Made by a program: the position numbers and the translations under genes. Below are positions 49,541-60,680 of a DNA stretch of 64,000 nt, piece by piece (within the stretch, counting starts at the first letter, position 1; each line of letters begins with the position of its first letter). The stretch lies in NCBI RefSeq assembly GCF_021018895.1, contig NC_079373.1:24379376-24443375 (forward strand). Direction: 5' to 3'. Source of the stretch: Seriola aureovittata (lineage: Eukaryota > Chordata > Actinopteri > Carangiformes > Carangidae). Below the pieces are notes generated by a model that had not been told where the DNA came from, did not search any database, and worked only from the letters and a program-made list of their open reading frames with translations.

Positions 49541-52500
49541 CAATAAATCTGAGATCTATGTCTTTAAGAGGAAGCCGATATTCTCAGAGAGAACACACGC
49601 AATTGCTTGCTAGGTATCAAATACCAAATATGAATATGTAGTTCTTTAAAAGCTGCCAGCTTCCCATTTGTATCGAGGTTATCTGTGTCCACTCTTAGTG
49701 ACAAAACTAAGCTAAAACATGTCTTTGATGTCTCTCAACAGTGCTTCACATTCTCAGACTCAATGACCACTGACAACTTCCAAGTATAACCACAATGTCC
49801 TACTGTTAGCTGCTGAGGAATAGGTGTTGATGACAGAAGCAGCAGAGACTAGGAGGTATATCCAACAGTCCTGAGATCTGATCTAACCACAAACCCTTTT
49901 TAGAGGTGATTTAAGCCAAAGATGTTTCTGTGTTCTGTGTGACGGTATAGCTCATAATCACTGAGACCTTTTTAGTTTGCCCAGTACAATCTTATTACCT
50001 CTCATTCTGCGAATGTCTCCCTGAATACCAAGCAATCTGTAGATAGTACGGGTCAGACAGCACAACATGGGGTAACTAGCCATCCTCCGCTTTTCTTTGT
50101 TGTGGAGCAACCTTCATGCTAAGATAATGTGAAGACACCCCCTACATCATCTGCCACACATCCATCCTCCCACTTTCCTGTCTGAATAGCAGATGAGGAT
50201 ATAGTGCCTACACAGTCAAACACAGATGCACATACAGACTGCACATCATTGGGAAATAGGTACATTAACTCCATGTGCCAAAGACTGCACACACAGTGGA
50301 GGTCATGAATATTTGACAGGAGCTGCACAAACCTTGGAGAACTTTAAGCTCAACTCGCTGGTCACCATGCATCTTTAATCAGGTCTGCCCCTCTTGTCCG
50401 ACATCAGGAAAAGAATAACTGCTGGGACCCGGAGTTTGAGAAAGTAGCTGGCCCTCTCTCCACCTTGATGAATAAGTAAACACATTCAACCAGGCAGAGA
50501 TGCAGTCTGCTGGCTTTGAGTCGATAACAAGTAGATTTGTTTTCTTCTGAAAGCAGCGCTGTTTACAAGCTACCGATTACCCCTCAAATTTGATCCATCT
50601 CTCAACAGTTTTCACTGAGCTTTGACACGACCTGGCTCTCAGTCTGACCACACACTCTCTGCCTCTCCTCTCGACGTGTCCAAGCAGAGCCTGTGAAAGG
50701 TGTATTTCATGGTGTAATAAAAAAGAAATTAGGTTGTGCCTGCGCTGAGCTTCTGTTTATGAGCTTCCCATAAATATTTTCCATCTAAATTTGTGTCAAT
50801 TTCAGAGCAGCTTCCTCCTATAGAGACAAACTTGATTTTCCTGAGTTACTGTAATATTCATTGCATACACCTGAGACTGCTTCAGTGCTCAAGGTTATTT
50901 TCAATAAGAAGCTGTTTAATGTTAGCAGCTATGTATAAACTACTGAAAAACAAAACACATGTGAGTGCACCTCTGCTTGTGTAACAATAACTACTGGCGG
51001 CTGCACAACACAAGTTAAAAAGTGTGTTTTCTTTACATCAAACATTGATACTTTTTTTTTTTTTTAAATGCAATCTGTTCCATTGCCTGCATGTCATCAA
51101 ACAAATAAACAATAATGTTTACCAAATGGCTTTGTTGTACAACATACCCGCTTATTAAAATGGCATCTCATTAGAAGCATTGAGCAGCCGTTTTACATGA
51201 GATTAATTGGGTTTTTTTTAAAGCACTTTCTCTTCATTATCATTCTGTCTTGCAAATGGATTCAGTGCAAAAGGCAATGCATATTCATTTTACAGGAAGC
51301 TTGAAAATTGTTCGGAAATGAGCCAAAGGTGGAGCCGGGCTGGTGTGCCGACTTAGGCTGAATAATAAACACAAGAGCCTCTGCGCTGGAGGTGAAAGAG
51401 AACGGCTGTGTCTGTGGAATACATTTGGAGACCTGCTGAAAACACGTCTCTTACCTTCAATGAAGATTTGTAGTTAATTAGCATTAGATCTAAAACACCT
51501 CTTAATGATAATTATTATTAAAAACATGTAAATGGCACACATTAGATATGTTCATACCCAAAATGAGGAACAGGATGGATGTGTTTTTGATTCCCATGCT
51601 GCCAGGTAAAGATTTGGATGTAAGGCGAATTCTTGGCTACCTCTTTCACTCTAGTGGCATTAATAATGCACACAGACAAGCTTTTACTGGATTCTGATTT
51701 GCTATTTCAAAAAGCAGGAGGAAATGTGCAGCATACTCTCTTGATAGAGTGGTCTAGTTGCACTTTAATGAAATGAATAGGGAAGATTCTTCTTTTTTTC
51801 TTTGACATACTATTTTGTATGTGTAATGTGTATATTTCAACATCAGAGGAGCTCACTTGGTTTGAAAGCCAGCCTGAGGCTGGGAACCAAACAAAAAGTT
51901 TTCCTTTTTGCCAAGTTATGGACTCTTTTACCTGAGGCAAGATGAAGCACTTCAAAGGCAAAGGGCATCCTTTGTCAGCATCTCAAACTGACAACAAGAG
52001 ATCCACCTCAAGAGTAATTGCAGACAACCGCTATTCAAAAGAAACAGTCCCTTTGGCTACACATCCAACAAAACAAGAGACATCATTTCACAGAGCTGCG
52101 ATCCGTCATTAACCTTAACAGGGTTAATGGGGGATCTATCATCAGTAGGAAAAAAAGTAAAAGAGCATGTCTACGTGTAAGTTTGTAAATTGGACTAATT
52201 AACATGTTGACATGCTAGCATGTATTAGTCAGTATAAATATATTTTACTAAAAATTAATTTAGAGTAGAATGTCACAGCCTTTCTTGACTTTAGGACAAA
52301 TTTGCCATCAGCCTGAGTCTAATTGATTTTCCAGAAGACGAATAAAAAGGAATAAGACCTGAAATTAGCCAGTGTCATTTTTGTGGAGACATCCTTCGTC
52401 TTTAGCTCTGAGCATAAATGTCACTGAACAGTAAAACACTCGTTAATTAAAGTGTAATTGTGTTGCAGTTGGTTCGGTGCCTCATTTAGTTCTATCTGAT

Positions 52501-52879
52501 TATAGCAATAAACTGCCACTGCAGCTTCCGATACAAGTGACAGAAAAGAGCCATATACTGCAGACACTGAGTGAAAGCATTGAGTTATAATATAACTATA
52601 AATCTAATGAAATGATCAGCATCATATTGCATTGCATGGGGCACCTGGTTGTGGCCCACAACAACCACAGCACTTTACTGTTTGCTGATGAGCAGCTACA
52701 TAAGAAGGGGTAGTGATTAAAGGTGCACTTTTTTGGTGTCACCTTTCTTGTCTTACAGGCGGTTTCATACATCTGCAGGGGTTGATGGAGTCGTTGATTG
52801 ATACAATAACCCAACAATTTCATGCTCTGGGACAGGTGCTTAAATTTCTAGCCTTCAAAAGTCAACAACCGTTTAACCT
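49541..52879. other. Non-coding stretch after the array, about 3.3 kb
   Basis: No gene supported. Near 51241-51300 the sequence contains TTGCAAAT and ATGCATATTCAT, which resemble POU-domain (octamer-type) sites, in a TAAT-rich context. Such motifs are common by chance in AT-rich DNA. A T run lies at about 51052-51065. A small inverted repeat, TTAACCTTAACAGGGTTAA, is at about 52109-52127. Confidence 0.45.
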
Positions 52880-52883
52880 TTAA

Positions 52884-53389
52884 AGGTCCCATATTGTATA
52901 AAGTGAGATTTCCATTTCTTTTTTGATTATAAAGCAGGTCTAGGTTCTATATTAATACTGTGAAAGTATCAAAGCATTCAGTCCACAGAGAAATGCACAC
53001 AGCCTTTATTCAGAAACTTAGCCTTAAAAGGAGCCGTCAGGACATCCTGTAACTTTGTGATGTCACAACAAAGCAGTCGCCCACCTGAACCCATCATCCA
53101 ACCTTGCAGGATTTGGTTTCTCTGAGTGTTTACCTGAAATCTGGTATATTTCTTATTCAATCACTTAGAAAACAGTTAGCCTCACCGACCTGTTGCTACT
53201 AGAGTTCCAGAGAGAGGCCTGAGAAAGGAAATGTAAAACGACATGGGGATGGTAGATTTTTGTATTCAAAACAAAAAGAAACACAAATATAAACAAATAT
53301 AAACCACACAAACCAATAAACCACAAATGTATCTTCTTATGGATCAACACTTCAAGTAAAAGACTGGAAAAGTATAAAATATCAGACCT
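52884..53389 (+). mobile_element. TTAA-bordered MITE, copy 2 (hairpin lost)
   Basis: TTAA flanks it at 52880-52883 and 53390-53393. The left end AGGTCCCATATTGTATAAAG and the right end TATAAAATATCAGACCT are imperfect inverted repeats. It follows copy 1 along most of its length (AGCAGGTCTAGGTTC, ATCAAAGCATTCAGTCCACA, GTCACAACAAAGCAGTC). In place of the central hairpin of copies 1 and 3 it has a direct junction, AGTTAGCCTCACCGACC, at 53174-53190. It also carries an extra AAACCACA/ACAAATATAAAC-rich segment near 53270-53330. It is non-coding. Confidence 0.8.
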
Positions 53390-53393
53390 TTAA

Positions 53394-54915
53394 CCACTAT
53401 TTCAATACTTATTCCAATCTTATTAGTTGTGGATATAAGAGGAGGAAATGTAATAGTTTCTTAACAGTGAAAAAATTGTTCAGCAGCAAGATCATTAAAA
53501 GGGTATGGAATTAAAGTAAAGTTTTTATGAGGACCTGAGAGCGCATTTCTGTCATCACACATGCCACTGTATTTTTCAAGGTTATAAAATAATAGGCTGA
53601 TGATAGAAAACTCAAGGTCTGACGAATGACCACTGAAATTTGCTGAACACACTGTAATGTTGCTGTGGGGCGAACAGGGTCGTTAAGGTTGAATAAGTAC
53701 AGACTTTAAGTCCCAGAATAGCTAATTAATGTACACCATGTGCTCTTGGAGGCTCATGGGAGGCCAGACACAACAAGCGCAGGCAGGCGAGATCTTATAT
53801 TGAGCTGCATTGTATTATTCTGTGGTGACAAAATATGAATGTAATATTTAAAAAAAAAAAAAAAGAATGTGTCTGGCATCACATATCAGATTTTAAAGCC
53901 TAATGCATTCACAGCATGCAGCAGAGCTAATCTTCCAAACATACATTACAGTGGTATCAATGATTCTCTTGAAAGGGCTTTTTCATCCATGAAACGTTTG
54001 TTTTTGATTACCAAAGGAGAGGCTCAGTGAGGGCTGCCCAGTCAGGGGTATTGGAGATAAATGTCTTTTAGTGATTGGCCATCCCACACATCTCTCATCA
54101 AATATTCATGCTGGAGACTTGGGAGAATTGTGAGGATGCAGGGATATAGGATATTCTCCCATCAGTTTAAAGCTGGGATAGGCAGTGAGTGTCTCAGCAG
54201 AGGGACGCCTCCGGAAGAACAACGCTATTCAAGGCTGGAGAGGCCAGCAGGAAAATTGACCTACTCCTCTGAGGTATCGTGCTGTACATCTGAATTTCTG
54301 CTTGTTGCACAGTCTCCTGCATTCAGGAGGAGAGAATGTGTAATCTCTAGGATTGTGGAGGTTGCTTTTGAAGTATAATCCTGTAAAGATTATGGCTTCC
54401 TTGATTTAAATTGCAAACACTACTGCAGTGAACTTGGAAGGTTTAAACTCAGTAATGCTGACTGGTTTATTTTGCTTTCTAGTGAATTTTTTTGCCTCCA
54501 GGATCCCCACAAGTTGCTATGTTGAATTTTTCAATCTGAACTACTTTTTTAAATTCAAGCTTGATTCATATTTCTGCCTATCTTGTTGTATTTAAAATTG
54601 AATCTATTGGCTGGTTTTTCAGCCAGTAGCTTCAACACAACACAGGCAATTGCTTTGATAAGCATCATCTACAAACTAATCCTGCAGTTGCTACATAGAC
54701 AGTGAATGGTGAGGAAACTGTTGGCCTGCTGCTGGCTGCCACTGCACAACACTACAATACCTTGGGACACTGATGTAATTAAAAGCAGCATTAATCATTT
54801 TTTTGGGGCCACTAAGAACTCCAGAAAAAGCTAACATACATATTACCCCTATAAAGTTGCTTTAGCTTGAACTCACAAAGGGTTACAAACCAATATGAAG
54901 ACAGGACAACATCAC
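53394..54915. other. Non-coding stretch, nothing recognised
   Basis: An A run lies at about 53850-53863. The plus-strand frame 54061-54378 (105 codons) has no recognisable domain and no splice-like borders. No repeat shared within the window. Confidence 0.5.
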
Positions 54916-55218
54916 AGCTTCACAAAAGTGAAGTCAAAACATCTTGATCGCCCCCTGGTGGCTGGCAGCAGCATAGGTCATAAACCCCACCCTCCTCCAT
55001 GTTAGACAGCTGTGATTGACACGATTGGGTCGAGAGGGTTTATGGCCGGCACCTTTTATTTCTGCTGCTTCACTTCCTGTTCACTACTGCACAGACTCTG
55101 GCTCCAAATTACATCACCAGCACAAGATGGCAGCGCTCGCATTGCGGGATATTTTGGCTTCATTTTTGTACAATGTGCGGAAGTGGAGACAAGTCATCCA
55201 TTTTTATATACAGTCATT
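54916..55218. repeat. Dispersed teleost-type repeat
   Basis: Starts AAAGTGAAGTCAAAACATCT, then TTGATCGCCCCCTGGTGGCT, TAGGTCATAAACCCCACCCT, later CAAGATGGCAGCGCTCGCAT and GGATATTTTGGCTTCATTTT, and ends near TCCATTTTTATATACAGTCA. I recognise this combination as a repeat seen many times in perch-like fish genomes. It creates two overlapping plus-strand frames (76 and 101 codons) that are not genes. Superfamily not determined. Confidence 0.6.
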
Positions 55219-55219
55219 G

Positions 55220-57948
55220 TTACAAGCTTACACATCCAGTAGACATGGAGCAATATTATCATATCACTGTTTTGGTTTCCATCAGCTCCTGAGCAACCAA
55301 ACTAAATGTTGTCAACGCTAATCGCTAGCTTTGATGCATAGAGTACGTTAGCTAGATGAAATGCTTTGAAACTTTTACTTTATATGCTACCAAATTATTA
55401 ACATTTCAACAGCACCATCATTTCTTCTCTAGCCAGTAGAATTTTAAAAAGTAAAAACTAAAAAATATTAGCAAATTAGACACTAGGTGGCTGAATTTTT
55501 CTGTTACATATCATGGACATGACATGAATCACGCATTATTAAAGCCCATCAGTCAGACACCTGCAGTTATTACAAATTACAGCAGGACCCCAGGTGATGC
55601 TATTCCCGTACGTGAACAGGGCTTCGAGATTATGGGCACATTTTATGGGTCACAGCTGCAAGCCCATCATTTAAAAAGAAGGATATATCTCACAGAAAAA
55701 AAAAATCTATGAGCCCAGAGTGAGAGATAATTCAGGGTTGATGGACCGCCTCCAAACATTGCCATCTGACGAGATCAATTCATTCATCATTCAAGTTTTA
55801 TTACTCTGATTTGCACCTTAGGGTGACAGTACTACATATTGACTTTGTATCATGATTTCAGTTCAGTTTTGGGATGCATTTTCCTAATGACATTAAAACG
55901 TCTTGACTTAAACTGAAGTAGGACACTGCACCTTTAAATCTACCTGAGTACTTTCTACGTGATTAAATGCAAAATCCAGTTTTGTAAGCCCACAGTCAGT
56001 TCTTTGGCTGTCCAGTCAGCTTGACCAAAAAGCTCATTCCCTAAGAGCACTTCAATGTATGCGCTGTCATACTGGGTGAAACTGGGCCATCTTATTGTGT
56101 TCTCCAGTCCTCACTTCAACACGGAGCCTTTTGAAAAGCCTGCCTGTGCCCCATCCTCCTCTGCACTAAATGTGTAGGGAGGAGATAGTGCATTCTCATG
56201 TTATCTGCCACCGGCCTATTGCCCCTTCAGCCATTTTCTCATTTCACAGATTTGACCAGGAGGTGACCTTGGCTTTTTAAGTGCTTTTAAGGCACAGCCA
56301 AGTCTCCTCTTCCTTTTTCCTGTCTCACAAATGGAGACAGAGAGAGAGTGAGAAGGAGAGGGGATTTCTTTCCGGCCTTTTCTTCACTGGCCTTTTTCCC
56401 CCTCTTTCCCCCCCATCCTCTCTCATGCCCGTAGCCCATGTCCTGGTTTTTTTATTTTTTATTTTCTAGAGTAGACATGATGACAGGCTATTGTCTGCTA
56501 ATTCACGTGGGTCTGTGCTTTTAATGTAGAAAATGGCCTCTGGGGAGCCGCATCATATGTGTATGACACATGACGTCAGCCACAGAGGGCAGTCAGGGAG
56601 CTTGAAGTCAGGGAGACACACACAGTCCATTAGCCGAATGTGATGTAACAAAGAACTAATTGAATATCTTTGCCTTGGAGAGTGTTTCACAATATTCAAA
56701 TACTAATCATCTTGTGTCTGAGATGTAGGTAATAATTTGTATCACCGTCTGCGTCTTCACAACCTCACACAAGGGATGGGGAACAGACAGAGGCCATATG
56801 CACAGGTCTGCATGTGCACAGGGGGCCGTACACATGTCGAGTGTGTTTTCTAGTGGAAATAAGCAGTATCGCAGTCCTCCATCGCCATCGCTCCCAAGTG
56901 CACCTCTGGCGGAGCGCTAATCTGGGTCAAAGTACTAACTGCTTAGAAGGGCCTGGGAGAGGCTCGCTCACATATGAATCATTTCTCACGCCTCCCGTCC
57001 TCATTACGCTCGCCGCGGCCGGAATGGCAAAAGTCTGTCATATTTACCTCTGATGACCTTAAACGTAAACATCCTGACAGCCCTCTGAAAGTACATCAGT
57101 TAACACAGCTCCAATAACAACAACATCCTCGCTCTCTTTCCCTTTTGAGACTGTCAGCGCAGAGAGTCAGAGAAACACCCTCAGCAGTTCTCCGTGATGA
57201 AGCAGGAGCCGTGTATATGTCGCCGCATCATCGGCGCATTATGCACTTTCATTGCACTTAGTTTGTGTTTCATGATAAATGCAGTCTCCCTTTCATTTCA
57301 ATGATGCAGTTAAGGATTGGCCGTCCAGAAATGGCACGGCTCCATTCACAGCTATAAAAGATATGAGACCTTCTCCTCTCCGGCCAAAGTAAGTAGAAAT
57401 CAAATAGGGCGGAAAATATGGACTGATCTGAGGAAGCTCTTTACCGTCACATTTCAATTGCGGCCCGGGCTGGATGATCTGGATGATTATACTGCAGTAG
57501 AGAAAGGGCCAGAGCCGTTTGTTCGGACTGTTTTGATGCTTGATTGCTCTGAAGCTAGCATCAATGGGCGGCATGTGCTCAATATTTCATGAGAGAGTAC
57601 TCCAGTAGCTCACGCCACCTGTGCCAGTGCAGCTCTGGACAAAAAAACAAGCCTTAATGCTGATGAATTCGAAAAGCTTTGTTGATGTCTCCAACACATT
57701 CTGGAATGAGAACAAGGCGCTGTCTAAAGGAAAGGACACTGGGACTGTCCGGAATAGAAAAGGGCTGTTTGGCAGTGTTTGGAAATATTCTTGTATCTGA
57801 GAAGCCGACAGGCCGACTGGCTGAGACCGTTTTGGGTTTTTTATGTTTTTTTAAGGCTTGTCTCGCACACCAACTCCTTATGGGAGAACAGCTGGAAGTG
57901 CCGTTGTCGCTGGAGTGCCTGTTTCTCCCTTGAGGGCCACGGCGGCGG
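55220..57948. other. Non-coding stretch, about 2.7 kb
   Basis: No gene supported. Frames at 57317-57592 (plus) and 57293-57574 (minus) overlap on opposite strands, which argues against either being coding. An A run at about 55695-55705 and a T/C-rich patch near 56380-56465 are low-complexity. The part from about 56500 to 57600 lacks repeats and could include conserved non-coding DNA; alignment would be needed to tell. Confidence 0.45.
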
Positions 57949-57970
57949 TTGGTGGTGGTGGTGGTGGTGG
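57949..57970 (+). repeat. (GGT)n trinucleotide microsatellite
   Basis: About seven GGT units after a GGCGGCGGTT segment. It produces glycine/valine or proline/threonine tracts in the overlapping frames on both strands. Confidence 0.9.
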
Positions 57971-58019
57971 GGAGGGCAGCGCACTTGGACAGTGTGTCCG
58001 TAGGGAGTGCATCACATTC

Positions 58020-58045
58020 AGCACACACACATACACACACACACT
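58020..58045 (+). repeat. (CA)n microsatellite
   Basis: A CA run of about 12 units with one TA interruption. It is followed by CCTCC/ACACCC-rich text up to about 58085 and by a G run (58145-58157). Confidence 0.85.
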
Positions 58046-58159
58046 CTTCCCTCCACTGCCACCTCCACAACACCCCCTCCTCCCATTAGAGTGAGTGAGC
58101 TCAAGCTGCTGACAGCGGTGACAGCCCCAGTGCAGGGAGGCGACGGGGGGGGGGGGACA

Positions 58160-59607
58160 TCTGTTTGGGTCCTTGACGCAGCCTCCTGGCCTCCGGAGTT
58201 TGATGCAGCTGGGATTGGTAAAGCACATCAGGCCTGTGACCATTTTATGATCACAAAGCAGAGCAAAATAAGACTTTGTGTTGCCGCCTCAAATTACATG
58301 ATGACTCCCTTTGGAAGATTACCTTTGTGGAAATGACAGCTCATCAATCTCAGACATGATTGGCTGTTGTGACACATAGGGTTTTACAGGAATTACACGG
58401 TGGAATCTCCCAGTAAGCCAGCTTTCAGGCTTTAATTTACCACACCTCTCATTGATAATGCTCCCATTGACAATTCCCCTCTGCATCCCAATAATTAAGA
58501 TCATTTCCGTGTTCCTGTAAAGGGTGTGGATGTCTGACAAGGGTCGCCAAGTCTTTGTAGATGAAAGATTCCTTTGTCTGGCAGGCTGTAAGAATGTAGT
58601 AATTAGTAAACTGTTTGACCAATTTTGAATTATTAACAAAACAGCCATTTCATAATAAAGGGATTTATTATTCCGCCCAGCGCTACAATTTTGTTATCAA
58701 CAAAAGCCTCTGTTACTCTCGGCTTTTTATCGAGGAAGAAAATCCATTGAAAATGGCTGAAGGCCTGACACAAAGCAACTGCTGAATCCCTGCAAATCTG
58801 CAGGCTTAATTGATTATTTGTGCAGAGCTGTATATCTGCAAGGTGCAGGATACCCAGGGGAAATAATGTAAAACAGATAACAAGATGAAATGTGGGAGAA
58901 TTGCTTTCTGCTGCCCATTTTATTAATCTTTTTCCCTTTTCTTATTCACAATGAGTTTCCCCATCTAGGTTTTTCCCATTACAGGAAACGCAGATTCACA
59001 TTTTAAAAACGGCGTGGCCTAAATCGAAAGTTGAGAGTTGATTCAAGCCGCCAAGAAAAGTGTTTGTTAAGAGGTTATTTTGATTTCTGAATAACACATG
59101 GCAGGACTCAGTGTTGTGTGTACCTGAAACTCCCAGAGGAGAGCATTTTATTTTCAAATCTCATCTTCATTATTCTGTCTTTTCTCAGTTCCTTGCTGGC
59201 ATTCAAAGGAGTGAATTCATTATGCCGATACACTACACAAACAGTTTTTAAAGCAATATATTCAGAGTCAGGTTTACAGTTGTTAGTCCTCAGCGGAGCC
59301 ACGTGCTCTCTGAGGCGTCCTGACACTGTGGTTTCCCTTTTGTGGAAATGACTTTAAAGGAACAACCTTGGGAAGATGGGATGTGAAATCACTGTGGAGC
59401 TCGACTCATGTTTGTGGCATGTCAGTGCCACTCTGCTCAATCCTATACCCTTTTCTTCCCCCATTTACTCTGCTCTTCGCTCCCCCTTTCACAGCTCTCG
59501 ACAAAACAAAAAAAAGGTGGTATTGTTGGCATGCTGGAGGACCGCTTCCACTCGGCAGCAATCAAGCCATTACGAATGGAGAGGGAATGGAAGGCCTTTT
59601 GTTTTGT
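58160..59607. other. Non-coding stretch, nothing recognised
   Basis: Several overlapping frames on both strands reach 70-110 codons but none has a recognisable domain. The region is free of repeats shared in the window. Confidence 0.45.
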
Positions 59608-59647
59608 TTTTCTTTTTTTCCTTTTTTTTTTTGTTTTTTTTTGTTTG
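59608..59647 (+). repeat. T-rich low-complexity tract
   Basis: T runs broken by single C or G bases (CTTTTTTTCC, CTTTTTTTTTTTG). They underlie the phenylalanine-rich and lysine-rich frames that cross this point. Confidence 0.85.
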
Positions 59648-59833
59648 GTGTGATATAGAATTCTTGGCATTAGGTTGCACATCAGGCCAGACCATAATTG
59701 CCTTCTCCTCACTGGGGAGCTTCTTGTTTTCCATTTCAAGTCTGCCTCCGACAGATTTCACCATTAGAGGGAGGGGGAGGAGGGGAGTGTAGCAGGGGGA
59801 AAAGGAAGACAATTCCTGGATCAGTCATCTCAT

Positions 59834-59892
59834 ATGGGCTGCCAGAGAAGCATGGACGACATTGAGGATGAATCCAGAGATAGCTTGCCAAG
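59834..59892 (+). other. Candidate first coding exon end (19 codons plus 2 nt), product not recognised
   Basis: An ATG at 59834 opens a frame reading MGCQRSMDDIEDESRD and on to a donor-like CCAAG|GTACTT at 59893. An upstream acceptor-like tract (TTTCAAGTCTGCCTCCGACAG, ending near 59754) would make an exon of about 138 nt with a purine-rich leader. The peptide is acidic and polar, without a signal sequence or a motif I can name. The composition is more protein-like than most frames here, but there is no independent support and chance is a real possibility. Confidence 0.25.
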
Positions 59893-59894
59893 GT

Positions 59895-60174
59895 ACTTTC
59901 TGTCTGGAACACAGAAGAACTGGGATATTACAAAAAAAAAAGAACATGTGTATAAAAACTAGGCCCTACTTCCTCAAAGATACTGTAATGTATCTAGTGT
60001 TGAAACGATGAGATGCTTATTTATTCATTGAACGTGGGAAGTTGCTGAAATAAAATGTAAATTTTCTTGGTTTTGGGCTGTTAGTCTGGCATAACAAGCA
60101 CTTTGAAGACACCACTTATAGGGCTCCTGAACTTGTGATGGTCATTTTTCAATATATTGTCTAGAATAAATAAT
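59895..60174. other. Non-coding stretch, nothing recognised
   Basis: AT-rich sequence between the candidate exon and the third MITE, with one A run at about 59931-59943. Confidence 0.5.
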
Positions 60175-60178
60175 TTAA

Positions 60179-60676
60179 GGTCCTGTATTTTACACTTTTT
60201 GTGTTTTATTTTAAGTCTTAATGTCCACAAAAAGATATATTTGTGGTTTTAAGAACCAAAAAACCATCTCAATTTAATTTTGCATCTCCTCTCTCAGGCT
60301 TCTCTCTGGAGCTCTAGCAACAACAGGTCAGTGAGCCAATCAGAAGGGGGGAGGCTCTGAGCCTCTCTTCTGATTGGCTGACTGTTTTCTGAGTGACTGA
60401 ATAGAAATATAGATTTCAGGTAAAAACTCAGAGAAACCAAATCCTGCAAGGTTGGATGGTGGGTCTTGGGTGGGAGCTGAAAGTGGTGACTGCTTCGTTG
60501 TGACATCACAAAGTTACAGCAGTCCTGATGGCTCGCTTTAAGGCTCAGTTTCTGAATACATGCTGTGTGCATTTCTCTGTGGACTAAGCGTTTTGATATT
60601 TTCACAGTATATATATAGAACTTAGACCTGCTTTATAATCAAAAATCTAAAATCTTACTTTATACAATATGGGACT
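60179..60676 (-). mobile_element. TTAA-bordered MITE, copy 3 (reverse orientation)
   Basis: TTAA flanks it at 60175-60178 and 60677-60680. Reading the minus strand it begins AGTCCCATATTGTATAAAGT and follows copies 1 and 2 (AAAGCAGGTCTAAGTTC, TAGTCCACAGAGAAATGCAC). The central hairpin is best preserved here: CCAATCAGAA near 60337-60346 pairs with TTCTGATTGG near 60368-60377, and AGGCTC with GAGCCT inside it. It is about 498 bp and non-coding. Confidence 0.8.
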
Positions 60677-60680
60677 TTAA

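Noticed and set aside
55012..55321. 101- and 76-codon frames starting near 55012
   Set aside because: They lie mostly inside a dispersed fish-type repeat and are read in two phases at once.
57654..58243. Overlapping frames of 74-139 codons on both strands around the GGT and CA microsatellites
   Set aside because: Their length comes from stop-poor microsatellites and GC-rich text; frames overlap on both strands and show no domain.
59376..59812. 138-codon plus-strand frame and matching minus-strand frames
   Set aside because: They cross the T-rich tract, giving phenylalanine or lysine ladders, and have no recognisable domain.
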